Assembly: GCF_022836875.1 (NCBI RefSeq)
Contig: NZ_CP090376.1
Coordinates: 1-64,000 of the forward strand
Source: Flavobacterium enshiense
GTDB taxonomy: Bacteria > Bacteroidota > Bacteroidia > Flavobacteriales > Flavobacteriaceae
DNA: 64,000 nt
Reading direction: 5' to 3'
The notes under the pieces are model-generated. The model was not told the DNA's origin and did no database searches. It saw only the letters and a list, made by a program, of their open reading frames with translations. Below, in pieces: positions 26,812-39,375 of this stretch (position 1 is its first letter; each line of letters begins with the position of its first letter). Position numbers and translations under genes: made by a program.

Positions 26812-29800
26812 TTAAAAAACAATTTTCTTATTTACCATTCTGCCATCCTCAGAAAAAACTCTAACAAACAAAACAGTATTTTCTTCTCTAATTTCTGAAA
26901 TTAAAACAGCAGTATTACTTTTTGCCTCTTTCTGTATCAACATTCTTCCGCTCACATCAAACACTTCTATCTTATCTATAGCAACACTATTGGCATCGAC
27001 ATTTAAATCCCCATTTTTATCCTTAAACACAATCACTGTATTCTCACTAAAGTTGACTTGATTACTACTCAACAAAGCCGGATAAATAATTTCAAAACGA
27101 TTAGCAAAAGCACCTGCATCCGATGCAAACGAATAGGACGATCCTTTTAAATCGTGTGAAACATTTAATAATTTATCTCTTAAATAAACATTCTGGTTCC
27201 CAGAGAAGACTCCGTTCAGATGATCAATGGAAATAGTATGAGTACCTGCAAATGAAGTTTTGAACCGCAATGGAACGACATCCGAGGCATCAAAGGAAGG
27301 TCTTCCCTGAATAAGATAATTGCCACCACCTATTTCCATAGTTAATGAAACAGGTGAATCTTCTATTGCTTTACCATCTATTCCATAATCTATCCCTAAA
27401 GTAGCAGTCTGGAAATAACCCAGAAGCATTTGATTGTTTGCTCCGGAAGTATTCGATACATTAAGCCAGATACGATCTCCGTTTAATACTCTTTGCTCTG
27501 ATAAATTACCATTCTTAAAAAACTGATCTGCGTTATTGGCCACACGCATTGCATTCGTAAAAGAAATATTGGTTGCCCCATTAATCATTTCAACCAAGAA
27601 TCCCTGTCCGGTCCTCAAGATACCTTGAGGATCAACCACCTGTGCTTCGCCATTGCTAACAAAACCGGCGGTAGTCCAAGTACAATAACCCGGATCTGTG
27701 TTAGCGTTATTGGTCTTGCGCCAAAAATAAAGCGTTCCTGTTATATTTCCGGCATTCCCATTGACAAAACTTGCCATATCCACACAAGACGGATATGGAT
27801 TACCAACCCCGTTAAATCCTAAACCAGTCCCGCCATTGTAAGCGTTAAAATTGACGTTTCCGTTATTGGGTACTCCAGTGAATATACCATCCCATTTGGT
27901 TGGTGTTGTAGGATGGTTATCCGGCATACGAATCAGATAGCCTTTAGCCAACTGAAAATTATTAGAAGCCGGTGCTATTGTGCTGTACACATTCGTTGCC
28001 GAATTATACACATAAAAACGGGTTGAAACTGTTAATGGTGAAAAAGCCAATAAATTTTGTGAAGCTACCGGCGATGACCATAAGGTATAATCCAAACGCA
28101 TTAAAGCTGAACTTTTTCTATTTACCACAATAGAACCTGAATTGGCCACATCGTTTATCTGAATCAAATTAGCATTATTTTGAATGACCATATTGGCACC
28201 ACTTGAAACAATTACCTCATTTGCAACTGTAATATTATTACCAGAGCTAACCGTTAAAACAGAAGTCCCGTTTAGCATCAGCTTATTAGCGAAAGCATCA
28301 CTCCCAACAACAAGCACATTCCCCGAATTGATAGTCACATCTGCACCAAGAGTCGGAACAGCTCCACAGCTCCAGTTCCCTGCCGTGTTCCATTGATTAT
28401 CAATAGCTCCGGTCCATACATTTGAATTATTCACCACGACTGTCGAACTACCACTGACAACCTGGGTACAAATTCCGAAACTGACGGAAACCAAGGACAA
28501 CGTTTGGTTTGTATTAGCACCTGTAACAGTAATTATTGCTGCTCCACCTGTTAAAACAATTGTCTGATTACTTCCTCCATTTATGGTGTAAGTAAGCGTT
28601 GCATCAGGGGTTCCACTTACATTAAAAACAGCATTACTTCCCGAACAGATTGGACTATTATTGGAAACAATCGTAGCTGTAAGCATTGGATTCACCGTAA
28701 TTGTTGCTGTAGTGCTATAAGCCGTACAATTCGGATTCCCTACCACCGCGCGATAATAGGTTGTTACTGTTAAATTAGTCACGGTTAAAGTTGCTGAAGT
28801 ATTAGCAATATCTGTAACTCCTGAAGAAAAATCACTCACCGGTGATGACTGCCATTTCTGTATAGAATTATTAGTATAACCTGTTAAGGTTAAAGTCGTG
28901 CTGTTGGTTCCATAACACACGGTTGTACTTCCAGAGAGTGTTCCCCCGTTTGGACTGTTTTGAACAGTAATTTTCACACGTGAACTATTTTCAGCGGCAC
29001 AAGCACCGCTTTGAACAACCGCCCTATAATAAGTAGTTGATGTTATATTGATAACCGTTAACGTATTTGTCGTATTGGCAATATCAACCGGATTATTGAA
29101 ATTTTGCATAGCTGAGGACTGCCATTTAATAACATTTCCTGTATAACCTGTTAATGTAAGCACTGTTGAATTATTCACAGAACAAACCGTAGCATCGGAC
29201 AATACAGTACCTCCTACTGTCGCAGGAGAGACTGTAACCGTCACAACCGAACTGTTGACAGTACCACATCCTCCGGTTACCGCAGCTCTATAGTATGTAG
29301 TCACACTTAAGGTTCCCATTTGTGCTGACGTAAGCGTTGCAGATGTAGCTCCGTTAATATTAGAAAAAACAACATTATCGGTGGAGCGTTGCCATTGAAT
29401 TGTCCCAGTACTACCTGCAAGAACAATATTTGCGGGCTGGGTTCCTGAACATATGCTCTGATTCGAAGAAACCGAACCGGCATTCGGATTGACAATTATA
29501 CTAGCGACAGAACTTCTTGATGAACAGGTGCCATTCGTAAGCACTACCCTATAATAAGTTGAAACTGAAACATTAGAAACTATCAGACTGGTTGTTGTAT
29601 TTACAATGTCAGTCACGGAAGAAGAAAAATCACTAACAGTACTTGACTGCCATTTAACGACACTTCCACTATGACCACTCAGTGTTAAAACAGTATTATT
29701 CGTACCAGGACATACTATTGCACCTCCCGAAACCGTTCCTCCATTGGGCGCAGCATTTACTGTAAAGTTAGGTGAAGCACCGCTTCCGTCAGCGGCTGAA

Positions 29801-30222
29801 AAATCAGGATCAGTCGAACCTACCGCGATAGAATAATTCCCTGATGCATTGGCAGGCAAGGTTATTGTTCCCTGAACATTCGTATTAACAGCATTATTAC
29901 CACCTGTAAAAGTATAGGGAAGCAGCGTTAATGGCCCCAACAAGGAATAAGGAGCACCTCCCGTGTTACTACTCAAATAAACATTAAAGCTTGTACTGAA
30001 TGAATATCTTCTATTAAAGCCATTCCCGTTTCTTGTCTGAAAGGTAACAGTAACTGTTTCACCGCCACATACAGGATTAGGAGTTACACTGTTTACCTGA
30101 ATGGATTGCGAAAAGCCAAAAAATGAAAAACCAAAAAAACAGATCACGAAAAACAAAAAGTTGGTTTTGATCGATTTTGATTTTTCAAAAAAACCGGAAT
30201 CAGAAGTATTTATTTTTATCAT
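26812..30222 (-). CDS. Large secreted repeat protein with T9SS C-terminal sorting domain
   Basis: 1136 residues. Signal peptide (about 18-39, ending FGFSQ). After an N-terminal beta domain come about five Ig-like repeats of 80-90 residues (about 150-595) sharing the core KWQSS..SDF then TVTTYYRAVV and ending TVNP, each with two cysteines that could pair. A segment VWTGAIDNQWNTAGNWSCG begins a parallel-beta-type region (about 600-700), followed by a long unrecognised stretch. The last about 75 residues (IEVFDVSGRMLIQKEA... FVRVFSEDGRMVNKKIVF) are a type A T9SS domain, so the protein should be exported by type IX secretion and anchored or released at the surface. Likely adhesin-like; no enzymatic motif seen. 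Confidence 0.9.
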   Translation of the reverse strand: MIKINTSDSGFFEKSKSIKTNFLFFVICFFGFSFFGFSQSIQVNSVTPNPVCGGETVTVTFQTRNGNGFNRRYSFSTSFNVYLSSNTGGAPYSLLGPLTLLPYTFTGGNNAVNTNVQGTITLPANASGNYSIAVGSTDPDFSAADGSGASPNFTVNAAPNGGTVSGGAIVCPGTNNTVLTLSGHSGSVVKWQSSTVSDFSSSVTDIVNTTTSLIVSNVSVSTYYRVVLTNGTCSSRSSVASIIVNPNAGSVSSNQSICSGTQPANIVLAGSTGTIQWQRSTDNVVFSNINGATSATLTSAQMGTLSVTTYYRAAVTGGCGTVNSSVVTVTVSPATVGGTVLSDATVCSVNNSTVLTLTGYTGNVIKWQSSAMQNFNNPVDIANTTNTLTVINITSTTYYRAVVQSGACAAENSSRVKITVQNSPNGGTLSGSTTVCYGTNSTTLTLTGYTNNSIQKWQSSPVSDFSSGVTDIANTSATLTVTNLTVTTYYRAVVGNPNCTAYSTTATITVNPMLTATIVSNNSPICSGSNAVFNVSGTPDATLTYTINGGSNQTIVLTGGAAIITVTGANTNQTLSLVSVSFGICTQVVSGSSTVVVNNSNVWTGAIDNQWNTAGNWSCGAVPTLGADVTINSGNVLVVGSDAFANKLMLNGTSVLTVSSGNNITVANEVIVSSGANMVIQNNANLIQINDVANSGSIVVNRKSSALMRLDYTLWSSPVASQNLLAFSPLTVSTRFYVYNSATNVYSTIAPASNNFQLAKGYLIRMPDNHPTTPTKWDGIFTGVPNNGNVNFNAYNGGTGLGFNGVGNPYPSCVDMASFVNGNAGNITGTLYFWRKTNNANTDPGYCTWTTAGFVSNGEAQVVDPQGILRTGQGFLVEMINGATNISFTNAMRVANNADQFFKNGNLSEQRVLNGDRIWLNVSNTSGANNQMLLGYFQTATLGIDYGIDGKAIEDSPVSLTMEIGGGNYLIQGRPSFDASDVVPLRFKTSFAGTHTISIDHLNGVFSGNQNVYLRDKLLNVSHDLKGSSYSFASDAGAFANRFEIIYPALLSSNQVNFSENTVIVFKDKNGDLNVDANSVAIDKIEVFDVSGRMLIQKEAKSNTAVLISEIREENTVLFVRVFSEDGRMVNKKIVF

Positions 30223-30372
30223 TGAGGAACTGATTTACATTACAAAACCATCTGAAAGCCATTAAAAAACAAGACAATTCAGACATAATCATTTAACAAG
30301 TAAATGTAAGCATTTTATCCCTATAGCAAAAAAAAATCATCAATTAGGAGAACATAAAAATCACCATATAAC

Positions 30373-30408
30373 AAAAAAAGTCTTCCATTGCTGAAAGACT
30401 TTTTTTTA
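30373..30408 (-). terminator. Terminator of the DUF3467 gene
   Basis: Stem AAAAAAAGTCTT/AAGACTTTTTTT around a 10-base loop; the T run is present in either direction. It lies just after the DUF3467 stop at 30414. Confidence 0.8.
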
Positions 30409-30413
30409 TTCAA

Positions 30414-30725
30414 TTATGCCTGCCCTGTCGGACCAAAATTAAACGGGATTGGTGTTGGTTCCGCTTCCTTTATCTCACCATGCGCATTTTCGAAACGGTG
30501 GATATTTTCTCCTAAAGCGTTTAACAATCGTTTTGCATGCTGTGGTGTCAACACAATTCTGGATTTCACCTTTGCCTTAGGAACGCCAGGCATGATACTT
30601 ACGAAATCAATAACAAATTCGGTGTTCGAATGATTTATGATTGCCAGATTGGAATAAGTCCCTTCTGCTGTTTGTTCGTCCAACTCAATATTAATTTGTC
30701 CTTGTTGATTGTTTTTATCACTCAT
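30414..30725 (-). CDS. DUF3467 domain protein
   Basis: 103-residue protein of the DUF3467 family. Visible family features are INIELDEQTAEGTYSNLAII near residue 12-31, HSNTEFVIDF, and RIVLTPQHAKRLLNALGENI in the second half. No signal peptide or membrane segment, so cytoplasmic. The function of the family is not known to me. It lies 90 bases downstream of rpoC, behind the rpoBC terminator; this position may be conserved in Bacteroidota. Confidence 0.85.
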   Translation of the reverse strand: MSDKNNQQGQINIELDEQTAEGTYSNLAIINHSNTEFVIDFVSIMPGVPKAKVKSRIVLTPQHAKRLLNALGENIHRFENAHGEIKEAEPTPIPFNFGPTGQA

Positions 30726-30758
30726 CGTCTTACTTTTTAATAATTATGCTAAAATATA

Positions 30759-30789
30759 AAATCCTAACAGTAAGACACTGTTAGGATTT
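30759..30789 (-). terminator. rpoBC operon terminator
   Basis: Perfect 13-base-pair stem AAATCCTAACAGT/ACTGTTAGGATTT with a 5-base loop, followed on the minus strand by TTATATTTT; 25 bases after the rpoC stop. Confidence 0.8.
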
Positions 30790-30814
30790 ATAAATATAGT
30801 GATTAATTTAATTT

Positions 30815-33800
30815 CTAGTAATTAAATTCTTCTTTCACTGCCATAAGTTCGTTGAACTCTTCTTTAGAACCTACGATTATGTTGTCGTAATCTCTCATAC
30901 CGGTACCGGCTGGGATTCTGTGACCCACGATAACATTCTCTTTCAATCCTTCTAATCCGTCAACTTTACCTGCAACAGCAGCTTCATTCAATACTTTGGT
31001 TGTTTCCTGGAACGATGCCGCAGAGATGAACGATTTTGTTTGTAACGAAGCTCTTGTAATACCCTGAAGAACCGGAGTTGCCGTTGCCGGAACTACGTCT
31101 CTTGCCACTACAAGATTTCTATCATTACGTCTTAACAATGAATTTTCGTCTCTTAAATCTCTTGGAGAAACAATCTGACCTGCTTTCAGGTTTTCAGAAT
31201 CTCCTGCATCCTCCACTACTTTCATTCCATATAACTTGTCGTTTTCGATAATAAAGTCAGAAGTGTGAACCAATTGATCTTCTAAGAATAGAGTATCTCC
31301 CGGATCCTGAATCTGAACTTTACGCATCATCTGACGAATTACAACCTCAAAGTGCTTGTCATTAATTTTTACCCCTTGTAAACGGTATACCTCCTGAATC
31401 TCGTTAACCAAGTACTGCTGAACAGCAGCTGGCCCTTTAATTCTCAAGATATCATCCGGAGTGATTGCTCCATCAGACAATGGCACACCCGCTCTTACGA
31501 AGTCATTCTCCTGAACTAAGATCTGACTTGATAATTTCACCAAGTATTTCTTAATCTCACCGAATTTAGATTCGATGATAATCTCACGGTTACCTCTTTT
31601 GATTTTTCCAAAAGATACTACACCATCAATTTCAGAAACCACCGCAGGGTTTGAAGGATTACGAGCCTCTAACAACTCGGTAATTCTTGGAAGACCTCCG
31701 GTGATATCGCCTGCTTTCGAAGAACGACGAGGGATTTTCACTAATACTTTACCTGCTTTAATCTTCTCACCGTCGTTAACCATCAAGTGAGCTCCTACCG
31801 GTAAGTTGTATGAACGAATAAGTTCACCGTCTTTTCCGTAGATTAATAAAGTAGGGATTAATTTTTTATTTCTACCCTCTGTAATTACTTTTTCCTGGAA
31901 TCCTGTTTGCTCATCGATTTCAACCATGAACGTTTGTCCTTGTTCGATATCTTCGTAAGCAACTTTTCCTGTAAATTCAGAGATGATTACACCATTATAA
32001 GGGTCCCATTTACAGATTACATCTCCTTTATCCACTGTCTGACCATCTTTAACAAAGATACTCGAACCGTAAGGAATGTTATGTGTATTTAATAGGATTC
32101 CTGTTTTCTCATCAACCAATTTCAATTCAGTTGAACGGGAAATTACGATATCCACTGAGTTTCCTTCGTTATCTTCTCCTTTAACTGTTTTAAGATCTTC
32201 GATTTCCAATCTACCTGCAAAACGAGTGATGATGCTAGACTCTTCAGAGATACCTCCCGCAACCCCTCCTACGTGGAACGTACGAAGTGTTAACTGTGTA
32301 CCAGGCTCACCAATTGACTGTGCTGCAATAACACCAACCGCTTCACCTCTCTGCGTCATCTTACCAGTTGCCAAGTTACGTCCGTAACATTTAGCACAGA
32401 TTCCTTTCGGAGCCTCACAAGTAAGCGGCGAACGAACATCTACTTTTTCAACTGGAGAAGCATCGATTGCTTTCATAATAGCTTCGGTAATTTCTTCACC
32501 TGCGTGAACCAATACCTCGCCACTCAACGGATTGATTACATCCTGTAAAGCAACACGTCCTAAGATTCTTTCACCTAAAGACTCTACAATCTCTTCGTTT
32601 TTCTTTAAAGCCGAAACTTCCACACCTCTTAAAGTACCGCAATCTACAGAGTTTACGATAACATCCTGAGATACATCATGAAGACGACGAGTCAAGTAAC
32701 CAGCATCCGCCGTTTTAAGAGCCGTATCCGCAAGACCTTTACGGGCACCGTGAGTAGAGATAAAGTACTCAAGGATGGAAAGACCTTCTTTAAAGTTTGA
32801 TAAGATCGGGTTTTCAATAATTTCACCGCCACCAGCAGTTGATTTTTTCGGCTTAGCCATCAAACCACGCATACCAGTTAACTGGCGAATCTGCTCTTTC
32901 GATCCACGCGCCCCAGAGTCAAGCATCATATACACCGAGTTGAAACCTTGCTGGTCTTCTCTAATGTTTTTCATTGCCAACTCAGTAAGCTGCGCATTTG
33001 CAGAAGTCCAAATATCAATAACCTGGTTGTAACGCTCGTTATTGGTAATAAGACCCATGTTATAGTTCATTGAGATACCGGAAACTTGTTCTCTGGCGTC
33101 TGCAATCAATTGTTGTTTTTGTTCCGGAATACGGATATCTCCTAATGAGAATGACAAACCACCTTTGAAAGCGAATTTGTATCCCATATCCTTCATGTTA
33201 TCCAAGAAGGCAGCAGTTGTAGGTACATCAGTAGCACTTAAAATGTGTCCGATAATATCACGCAACGATTTTTTAGTCAATACCTCATTGATATATCCGG
33301 CCGCTTCAGGTACTACTTCATTAAATAATACTCTACCGGCAGTAGTTTGGATAATTTTGTTTACCAATTCTCCTTCTTCATTGAAATCTTTTGCTCTGAT
33401 TTTAACGCGAGCATTCAACTCAACTCTTCCTTCATTCAAAGCGATATTACACTCTTCTGCAGAATAGAAAGTTAAACCTTCACCTAAAATCTTGTGATCC
33501 GGTGTAGACAAACGCTCTTTGGTCATATAGTAAAGACCAAGAACCATGTCCTGAGAAGGTACCGTGATAGGCGCACCATTGGCAGGGTTAAGGATATTGT
33601 GCGAAGCCAACATTAATAATTGCGCCTCTAAAATAGCCTCAGGTCCTAATGGTAAGTGAACTGCCATCTGGTCACCATCGAAATCCGCGTTGAATGCCGT
33701 ACACACTAACGGGTGTAACTGAATCGCTTTTCCTTCGATCAATTTTGGCTGGAACGCCTGGATACCTAAACGGTGTAACGTAGGAGCACGGTTTAGCAAT

Positions 33801-35119
33801 ACCGGGTGACCTTTAATTACGTTTTCAAGGATATCCCATACTACCGGCTCTTTTTTGTCGATAATTTTCTTAGCCGACTTAACTGTCTTAACGATTCCTC
33901 TTTCGATTAATTTACGAATAACGAATGGTTTGTACAGCTCAGCAGCCATATCTTTTGGAAGACCACATTCAAACAATTTCATTTCCGGCCCAACGACAAT
34001 AACCGAACGGGCAGAATAATCCACACGTTTACCTAATAAGTTTTGACGGAAACGACCTTGCTTACCTTTCAATGAATCAGAAAGTGATTTCAATGGTCTG
34101 TTTGATTCTGTTTTAACAGCAGAAGCTTTTCTTGTGTTATCGAACAACGAGTCTACAGATTCCTGTAACATACGTTTTTCGTTTCTCAAGATTACCTCAG
34201 GCGCTTTGATTTCCATTAATCGCTTCAAACGATTGTTACGGATGATTACACGACGGTAAAGGTCGTTCAAATCCGAAGTCGCGAAACGACCACCATCAAG
34301 TGGCACTAACGGACGTAATTCAGGCGGGATAACAGGAATAACTTTCATGATCATCCACTCCGGACGGTTCTCTCTGTTATTATTTGCTTCACGGAAAGAC
34401 TCCACTACCTGAAGACGTTTTAACGCTTCTGTTTTTCTTTGTTTAGATGTTTCATTATTAGCCGCGTGACGTAATTCATATGACAAAGCATCTAAATCGG
34501 TACGAGCCAATAAATCCATGATACACTCAGCACCCATCTTAGCGATGAATTTGTTTGGATCGGTATCATCTAAATATTGGTTTTCCATCGGAAGAGAATC
34601 CTGAATATTCAAATATTCTTCTTCAGTTAGGAAATCTAATTTGTTTAAAGTTTCTCCGTCTGGACCTTTAGCAATACCTGGCTGGATTACTACATATCTT
34701 TCGTAGTAGATAATCATGTCTAATTTTTTAGACGGCAAACCAAGGATATAACCAATTTTGTTAGGAAGTGAACGGAAATACCAGATGTGAGCAATAGGCA
34801 CCACCAAATTGATATGACCTACTCTGTCTCTACGTACTTTTTTCTCAGTAACTTCAACCCCACATCGGTCACACACGATCCCTTTGTAACGGATTCTTTT
34901 GTATTTACCACAAGCACATTCGAAATCTTTTACAGGACCGAAAATTCGCTCACAGAAAAGACCGTCACGCTCTGGTTTATGGGTACGATAATTGATGGTT
35001 TCCGGCTTTAAAACCTCACCTCTTGACTCCGCTAGGATAGATTCCGGAGAAGCTAAACCAATGGAAATCTTGTTAAATCTTTTGATCGTATTCTTATCTT
35101 TATTTCTATTATTCATCAT
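30815..35119 (-). CDS. rpoC: RNA polymerase beta' subunit
   Basis: Largest RNA polymerase subunit, 1434 residues. The N-terminal zinc finger [20 protein letters not shown], the catalytic magnesium motif NADFDGDQM (about residue 470) and the second zinc site with [13 protein letters not shown] are all visible. Two adjacent ATG codons begin the frame (35117-35119 chosen first). It lies 253 bases downstream of rpoB, a wide gap that holds a strong hairpin (35329-35362). Confidence 0.98.
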   Translation of the reverse strand: MMNNRNKDKNTIKRFNKISIGLASPESILAESRGEVLKPETINYRTHKPERDGLFCERIFGPVKDFECACGKYKRIRYKGIVCDRCGVEVTEKKVRRDRVGHINLVVPIAHIWYFRSLPNKIGYILGLPSKKLDMIIYYERYVVIQPGIAKGPDGETLNKLDFLTEEEYLNIQDSLPMENQYLDDTDPNKFIAKMGAECIMDLLARTDLDALSYELRHAANNETSKQRKTEALKRLQVVESFREANNNRENRPEWMIMKVIPVIPPELRPLVPLDGGRFATSDLNDLYRRVIIRNNRLKRLMEIKAPEVILRNEKRMLQESVDSLFDNTRKASAVKTESNRPLKSLSDSLKGKQGRFRQNLLGKRVDYSARSVIVVGPEMKLFECGLPKDMAAELYKPFVIRKLIERGIVKTVKSAKKIIDKKEPVVWDILENVIKGHPVLLNRAPTLHRLGIQAFQPKLIEGKAIQLHPLVCTAFNADFDGDQMAVHLPLGPEAILEAQLLMLASHNILNPANGAPITVPSQDMVLGLYYMTKERLSTPDHKILGEGLTFYSAEECNIALNEGRVELNARVKIRAKDFNEEGELVNKIIQTTAGRVLFNEVVPEAAGYINEVLTKKSLRDIIGHILSATDVPTTAAFLDNMKDMGYKFAFKGGLSFSLGDIRIPEQKQQLIADAREQVSGISMNYNMGLITNNERYNQVIDIWTSANAQLTELAMKNIREDQQGFNSVYMMLDSGARGSKEQIRQLTGMRGLMAKPKKSTAGGGEIIENPILSNFKEGLSILEYFISTHGARKGLADTALKTADAGYLTRRLHDVSQDVIVNSVDCGTLRGVEVSALKKNEEIVESLGERILGRVALQDVINPLSGEVLVHAGEEITEAIMKAIDASPVEKVDVRSPLTCEAPKGICAKCYGRNLATGKMTQRGEAVGVIAAQSIGEPGTQLTLRTFHVGGVAGGISEESSIITRFAGRLEIEDLKTVKGEDNEGNSVDIVISRSTELKLVDEKTGILLNTHNIPYGSSIFVKDGQTVDKGDVICKWDPYNGVIISEFTGKVAYEDIEQGQTFMVEIDEQTGFQEKVITEGRNKKLIPTLLIYGKDGELIRSYNLPVGAHLMVNDGEKIKAGKVLVKIPRRSSKAGDITGGLPRITELLEARNPSNPAVVSEIDGVVSFGKIKRGNREIIIESKFGEIKKYLVKLSSQILVQENDFVRAGVPLSDGAITPDDILRIKGPAAVQQYLVNEIQEVYRLQGVKINDKHFEVVIRQMMRKVQIQDPGDTLFLEDQLVHTSDFIIENDKLYGMKVVEDAGDSENLKAGQIVSPRDLRDENSLLRRNDRNLVVARDVVPATATPVLQGITRASLQTKSFISAASFQETTKVLNEAAVAGKVDGLEGLKENVIVGHRIPAGTGMRDYDNIIVGSKEEFNELMAVKEEFNY

Positions 35120-35328
35120 AGTTTTTACTATTGATTTATTTGCAATTAAAAATTGATTTTAGACTAACTATTTACTCTTAAAAAGAGTCAATTTATTACG
35201 TCACTACCTCGAATTACTTCTCTAAACTTCGAACTCAAATTTGAAGTGCTAGTTATAAAATGCACAGCATTCTTATAAAAAATCGGAACGGGTTACGGGT
35301 ATAAATCCTTAAAAACTTATTATAAATA

Positions 35329-35362
35329 AGTATTCAGTTCCGATATTTTGGAACTGAATACT
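35329..35362 (-). other. Hairpin between rpoB and rpoC
   Basis: Perfect 13-base-pair inverted repeat AGTATTCAGTTCC/GGAACTGAATACT (35329-35341 and 35350-35362), 10 bases after the rpoB stop. The following minus-strand sequence is TATTTATAAT, too interrupted for an efficient terminator. It may be an attenuator, an RNase III site or an mRNA-stabilising stem. Confidence 0.75.
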
Positions 35363-35372
35363 GCATTCTTTA

Positions 35373-38300
35373 TTATTCTTCTAATCTGATGTCTAATCCA
35401 AGACCTTTCAATTCATGCATCAATACATTGAATGATTCAGGTAGTCCTGGCTCCGGCATAGTTTCACCCTTAACAATTGATTCGTAAGTTTTAGCTCTAC
35501 CGATAACGTCATCCGATTTAACTGTCAAGATCTCTCTTAAAGTACTTGAAGCACCATACGCCTCAAGAGCCCAAACCTCCATCTCTCCAAAACGCTGACC
35601 TCCGAACTGCGCTTTACCTCCAAGAGGCTGCTGCGTGATCAATGAGTATGGACCGATAGAACGTGCGTGCATCTTATCGTCAACCATGTGTCCTAATTTC
35701 AACATATAGATCACACCTACGGTTGCCGGCTGGTGGAAACGCTCTCCAGTTCCTCCGTCATACAAATACGTATGACCGAATCTTGGAACTCCTGCTTCGT
35801 CTGTCAAGGCATTGATTTGATCAAGAGAAGCTCCGTCGAAAATTGGCGTAGCATACTTTCTTCCTAATTTCTTACCTGCCCATCCAAGAACCGTTTCATA
35901 AATCTGTCCGATGTTCATACGAGATGGTACCCCTAGTGGATTCAATACGATATCTACCGGTGTTCCGTCTTCTAAGAATGGCATATCTTCCTGACGAACG
36001 ATTTTCGCAACGATACCTTTGTTACCGTGACGACCTGCCATCTTATCTCCAACTTTCAGTTTACGTTTCTTAGCGATGTATACTTTAGCAAGTTTCAGGA
36101 TACCTGATGGTAATTCATCTCCAACAGTGATCGTGAATTTCTCTCTACGTAATGCACCTTGTAAATCGTTCAACTTAATTTTGTAGTTGTGGATCAAATC
36201 ATTTACCATAGCATTTGACTCGTCATCTGTAGTCCACTGACCTTTAGTTAAGTGAGCGAAATCCTCTACAGCGTAAAGCATTTTTTGCGTGTATTTCTTA
36301 CCTTTTGGCAATACTTCTTCACCCAAATCATTCATTACACCCTGAGACGTTTTACCGTTAACGATTTCGAATAATTTTTCAACCAATTTGTCTTTCAATT
36401 CAACGAATTTCACTTCAAACTGAGTTTCTAAAACTGCTAAATCGTCTTTATCCTTAGAACGTTTACGTTTATCTTTTACCGCTCTCGCGAATAATTTTTT
36501 ATCTAAAACCACACCGTGTAAAGATGGAGATGCTTTTAACGAAGCATCTTTCACATCACCCGCTTTATCTCCGAAGATCGCTCTTAATAACTTCTCTTCA
36601 GGAGTTGGATCTGATTCTCCTTTTGGTGTAATTTTTCCGATTAGAATGTCGCCAGGTTTAACCTCTGCTCCGATTCTGATCATACCGTTTTCATCCAAGT
36701 CTTTAGTAGCCTCTTCAGAAACGTTTGGAATATCATTCGTTAACTCTTCGTTACCCAATTTCGTATCACGAACCTCTAATGAGTAATCGTCTACGTGGAT
36801 TGAAGTAAAGATATCATCACGAACTACTTTTTCAGAAATTACAATCGCATCCTCGAAGTTATACCCTTTCCAAGGCATGAACGCTACCTGAAGGTTTCTA
36901 CCTAAAGCAAGCTCTCCGTTTTGCGTTGCATAACCTTCACAAAGTACTTGTCCTTTTGCAACTCTGTCACCTTTTCTAACAATAGGCTTCAAGTTGATAG
37001 ATGTACTCTGGTTGGTTTTTCTGAACTTGATTAACTGATATGTTTTCTCATCCGGATCGAAGCTTACAGCACGCTCTGCATCAGTTCTATCGTATTTGAT
37101 AGTAATCATGTTTGCATCTACATACTCAACAACTCCTTCACCTTCTGCATTGATAAGTACTCGGGAATCAGTAGCCACCTGACGCTCAAGACCAGTTCCA
37201 ACAATTGGCGATTCAGGACGTAACAATGGTACGGCCTGGCGCATCATGTTCGATCCCATCAACGCACGGTTCGCATCATCATGCTCTAAGAATGGAATCA
37301 ACGAAGCCGAAATCGAAGCAATCTGGTTTGGTGCTACGTCAGTATAATGAACAACCGTAGGATCTACAACCGGGAAGTCACCCTCTTCACGAGCAATAAC
37401 ATTCTCAGCCGTAATTTTACCGGTTTGGTCCATCTCGATGTTTGCCTGAGCAATCATCTTACCTTCTTCTTCTTCTGCACTTAAATAAACAGGAGTTGAA
37501 ACTAAATCTACAGTACCATTGGTTACCTTACGGTAAGGTGTTTCGATAAAGCCCATTCCGTTTACTTTCGCATAAACCCCAAGAGATGAAATCAAACCAA
37601 TGTTTGGTCCCTCTGGTGTTTCAATCGGACATAAACGTCCGTAGTGAGTATAGTGAACGTCACGCACCTCGAATCCGGCTCTCTCTCTCGAAAGACCTCC
37701 AGGCCCTAAGGCAGACAATCTTCTCTTGTGTGTGATCTCCGCTAATGGATTGGTTTGATCCATAAACTGAGATAACTGGTTGGTACCGAAGAAAGAGTTG
37801 ATAACCGATGATAATGTTTTTGCATTGATCAAATCGATTGGCGTGAACACCTCGTTATCACGAACATTCATTCTCTCACGGATCGTTCTTGCCATACGAG
37901 CAAGACCAACACCAAATTGTGCAGACAATTGTTCTCCAACGGTTCTAACACGACGGTTTGATAAGTGATCGATATCATCAATCTCTGCTTTAGAGTTGAT
38001 AAGCTCAATCAAATACTTCACGATTGTGATGATATCCTCTTTGGTCAACACTTGTTTTTCCATTGGGATATCCAAACCTAATTTTTTATTCATTCTGTAA
38101 CGACCAACTTCACCTAAGTTATAACGCTGATCCGAGAAGAATAATTTATCGATAATACCACGAGCAGTTTCCTCATCAGGCGGTTCTGCATTACGCAACT
38201 GACGGTAGATGTGCTCTACAGCTTCTTTTTCTGAGTTTGTAGGGTCCTTTTGCAACGTGTTGTGGATAATTGCATAATCCGCTTGGTTGTTATCTTCCTT

Positions 38301-39185
38301 GTGTAACAAGATAGATTTCACGTTTGCGTCTACAATTTCCTCTACATTATCTTTATCTAACAAAGTGTCACGATCTAAGATAATCTCGTTACGCTCGATA
38401 GATACAACCTCTCCTGTATCCTCATCCACGAAATCTTCGTGCCAAGTGTTCAATACACGAGCCGCAAGTCTTCTACCAATATATTTTTTAAGACCTGATT
38501 TTGAAACTTTGATTTCTTCAGCAAGGTCAAAGATTTCAAGAATGTCCTTATCACGCTCGAATCCGATAGCACGGAATAAAGTCGTAACAGGTAATTTTTT
38601 CTTTCTATCGATATAAGCATACATTACGCTGTTGATATCGGTAGCGAATTCAATCCAAGATCCTTTAAAAGGAATTACTCTGGCAGAGTATAATTTTGTT
38701 CCGTTAGCGTGGAAAGATTGTCCGAAGAAAACACCCGGTGAACGGTGTAACTGAGATACAACAACACGCTCTGCACCGTTGATAACAAAGGTACCGCTTG
38801 GTGTCATATACGGGATTGTACCTAAATATACATCCTGTACAATTGTTTCAAAATCTTCATGCTCAGGGTCTGTACAGTACAGTTTCAAACGTGCTTTTAA
38901 TGGCACACTATACGTTAAACCTCTGTCTATACACTCTTCAATTGTATAACGGGGTGGATCAACAAAGTAGTCTAGGAATTCCAATACGAACTGATTTCTT
39001 GTATCAGTAATTGGGAAGTTTTCCATGAAGGTATTGTAAAGACCTTCGTTGCCTCTTTCATCAGATTTGGTTTCCAATTGGAAAAAATCTTTAAAAGATT
39101 TTACCTGAATATCCAAGAAATCCGGATAGTCTGGGATGTTTTTCGTCGAGGCGAAATTTAATCTTTCAGTCTGATTTGTTAACAT
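35373..39185 (-). CDS. rpoB: RNA polymerase beta subunit
   Basis: 1270 residues from the ATG at 39183-39185 (the frame extends one codon further to a TTG, which is not needed). Family segments such as [24 protein letters not shown] promoter-channel residues, the rifampicin-pocket stretch [18 protein letters not shown] followed by [13 protein letters not shown] (apparently wild-type), and the C-terminal [20 protein letters not shown] are clear. It lies in the order rplJ-rplL-rpoB-rpoC, with a 251-base gap after rplL that contains a hairpin. Confidence 0.98.
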   Translation of the reverse strand: MLTNQTERLNFASTKNIPDYPDFLDIQVKSFKDFFQLETKSDERGNEGLYNTFMENFPITDTRNQFVLEFLDYFVDPPRYTIEECIDRGLTYSVPLKARLKLYCTDPEHEDFETIVQDVYLGTIPYMTPSGTFVINGAERVVVSQLHRSPGVFFGQSFHANGTKLYSARVIPFKGSWIEFATDINSVMYAYIDRKKKLPVTTLFRAIGFERDKDILEIFDLAEEIKVSKSGLKKYIGRRLAARVLNTWHEDFVDEDTGEVVSIERNEIILDRDTLLDKDNVEEIVDANVKSILLHKEDNNQADYAIIHNTLQKDPTNSEKEAVEHIYRQLRNAEPPDEETARGIIDKLFFSDQRYNLGEVGRYRMNKKLGLDIPMEKQVLTKEDIITIVKYLIELINSKAEIDDIDHLSNRRVRTVGEQLSAQFGVGLARMARTIRERMNVRDNEVFTPIDLINAKTLSSVINSFFGTNQLSQFMDQTNPLAEITHKRRLSALGPGGLSRERAGFEVRDVHYTHYGRLCPIETPEGPNIGLISSLGVYAKVNGMGFIETPYRKVTNGTVDLVSTPVYLSAEEEEGKMIAQANIEMDQTGKITAENVIAREEGDFPVVDPTVVHYTDVAPNQIASISASLIPFLEHDDANRALMGSNMMRQAVPLLRPESPIVGTGLERQVATDSRVLINAEGEGVVEYVDANMITIKYDRTDAERAVSFDPDEKTYQLIKFRKTNQSTSINLKPIVRKGDRVAKGQVLCEGYATQNGELALGRNLQVAFMPWKGYNFEDAIVISEKVVRDDIFTSIHVDDYSLEVRDTKLGNEELTNDIPNVSEEATKDLDENGMIRIGAEVKPGDILIGKITPKGESDPTPEEKLLRAIFGDKAGDVKDASLKASPSLHGVVLDKKLFARAVKDKRKRSKDKDDLAVLETQFEVKFVELKDKLVEKLFEIVNGKTSQGVMNDLGEEVLPKGKKYTQKMLYAVEDFAHLTKGQWTTDDESNAMVNDLIHNYKIKLNDLQGALRREKFTITVGDELPSGILKLAKVYIAKKRKLKVGDKMAGRHGNKGIVAKIVRQEDMPFLEDGTPVDIVLNPLGVPSRMNIGQIYETVLGWAGKKLGRKYATPIFDGASLDQINALTDEAGVPRFGHTYLYDGGTGERFHQPATVGVIYMLKLGHMVDDKMHARSIGPYSLITQQPLGGKAQFGGQRFGEMEVWALEAYGASSTLREILTVKSDDVIGRAKTYESIVKGETMPEPGLPESFNVLMHELKGLGLDIRLEE

Positions 39186-39375
39186 CAATGGACAAAATTT
39201 TGATTAAAAAAAAAGTTTTGTGCAAAAACACAGTGTAATTTTACTTTCTTCTTAATAATCGATACATCTCCGAAAATGAACAGAAAGTTGTAATTTCATT
39301 TTCTTTCTTCGTATTGATTAAAAATATTACGTATTTCAAACTATACTTAAAGTTAATTTTTATTATACGCAAAAT

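Noticed and set aside
26812..30222. DNA-level tandem repeat in the T9SS protein gene
   Set aside because: The five Ig-like units are related at protein level, but the DNA copies have diverged, so it is not annotated as a repeat.
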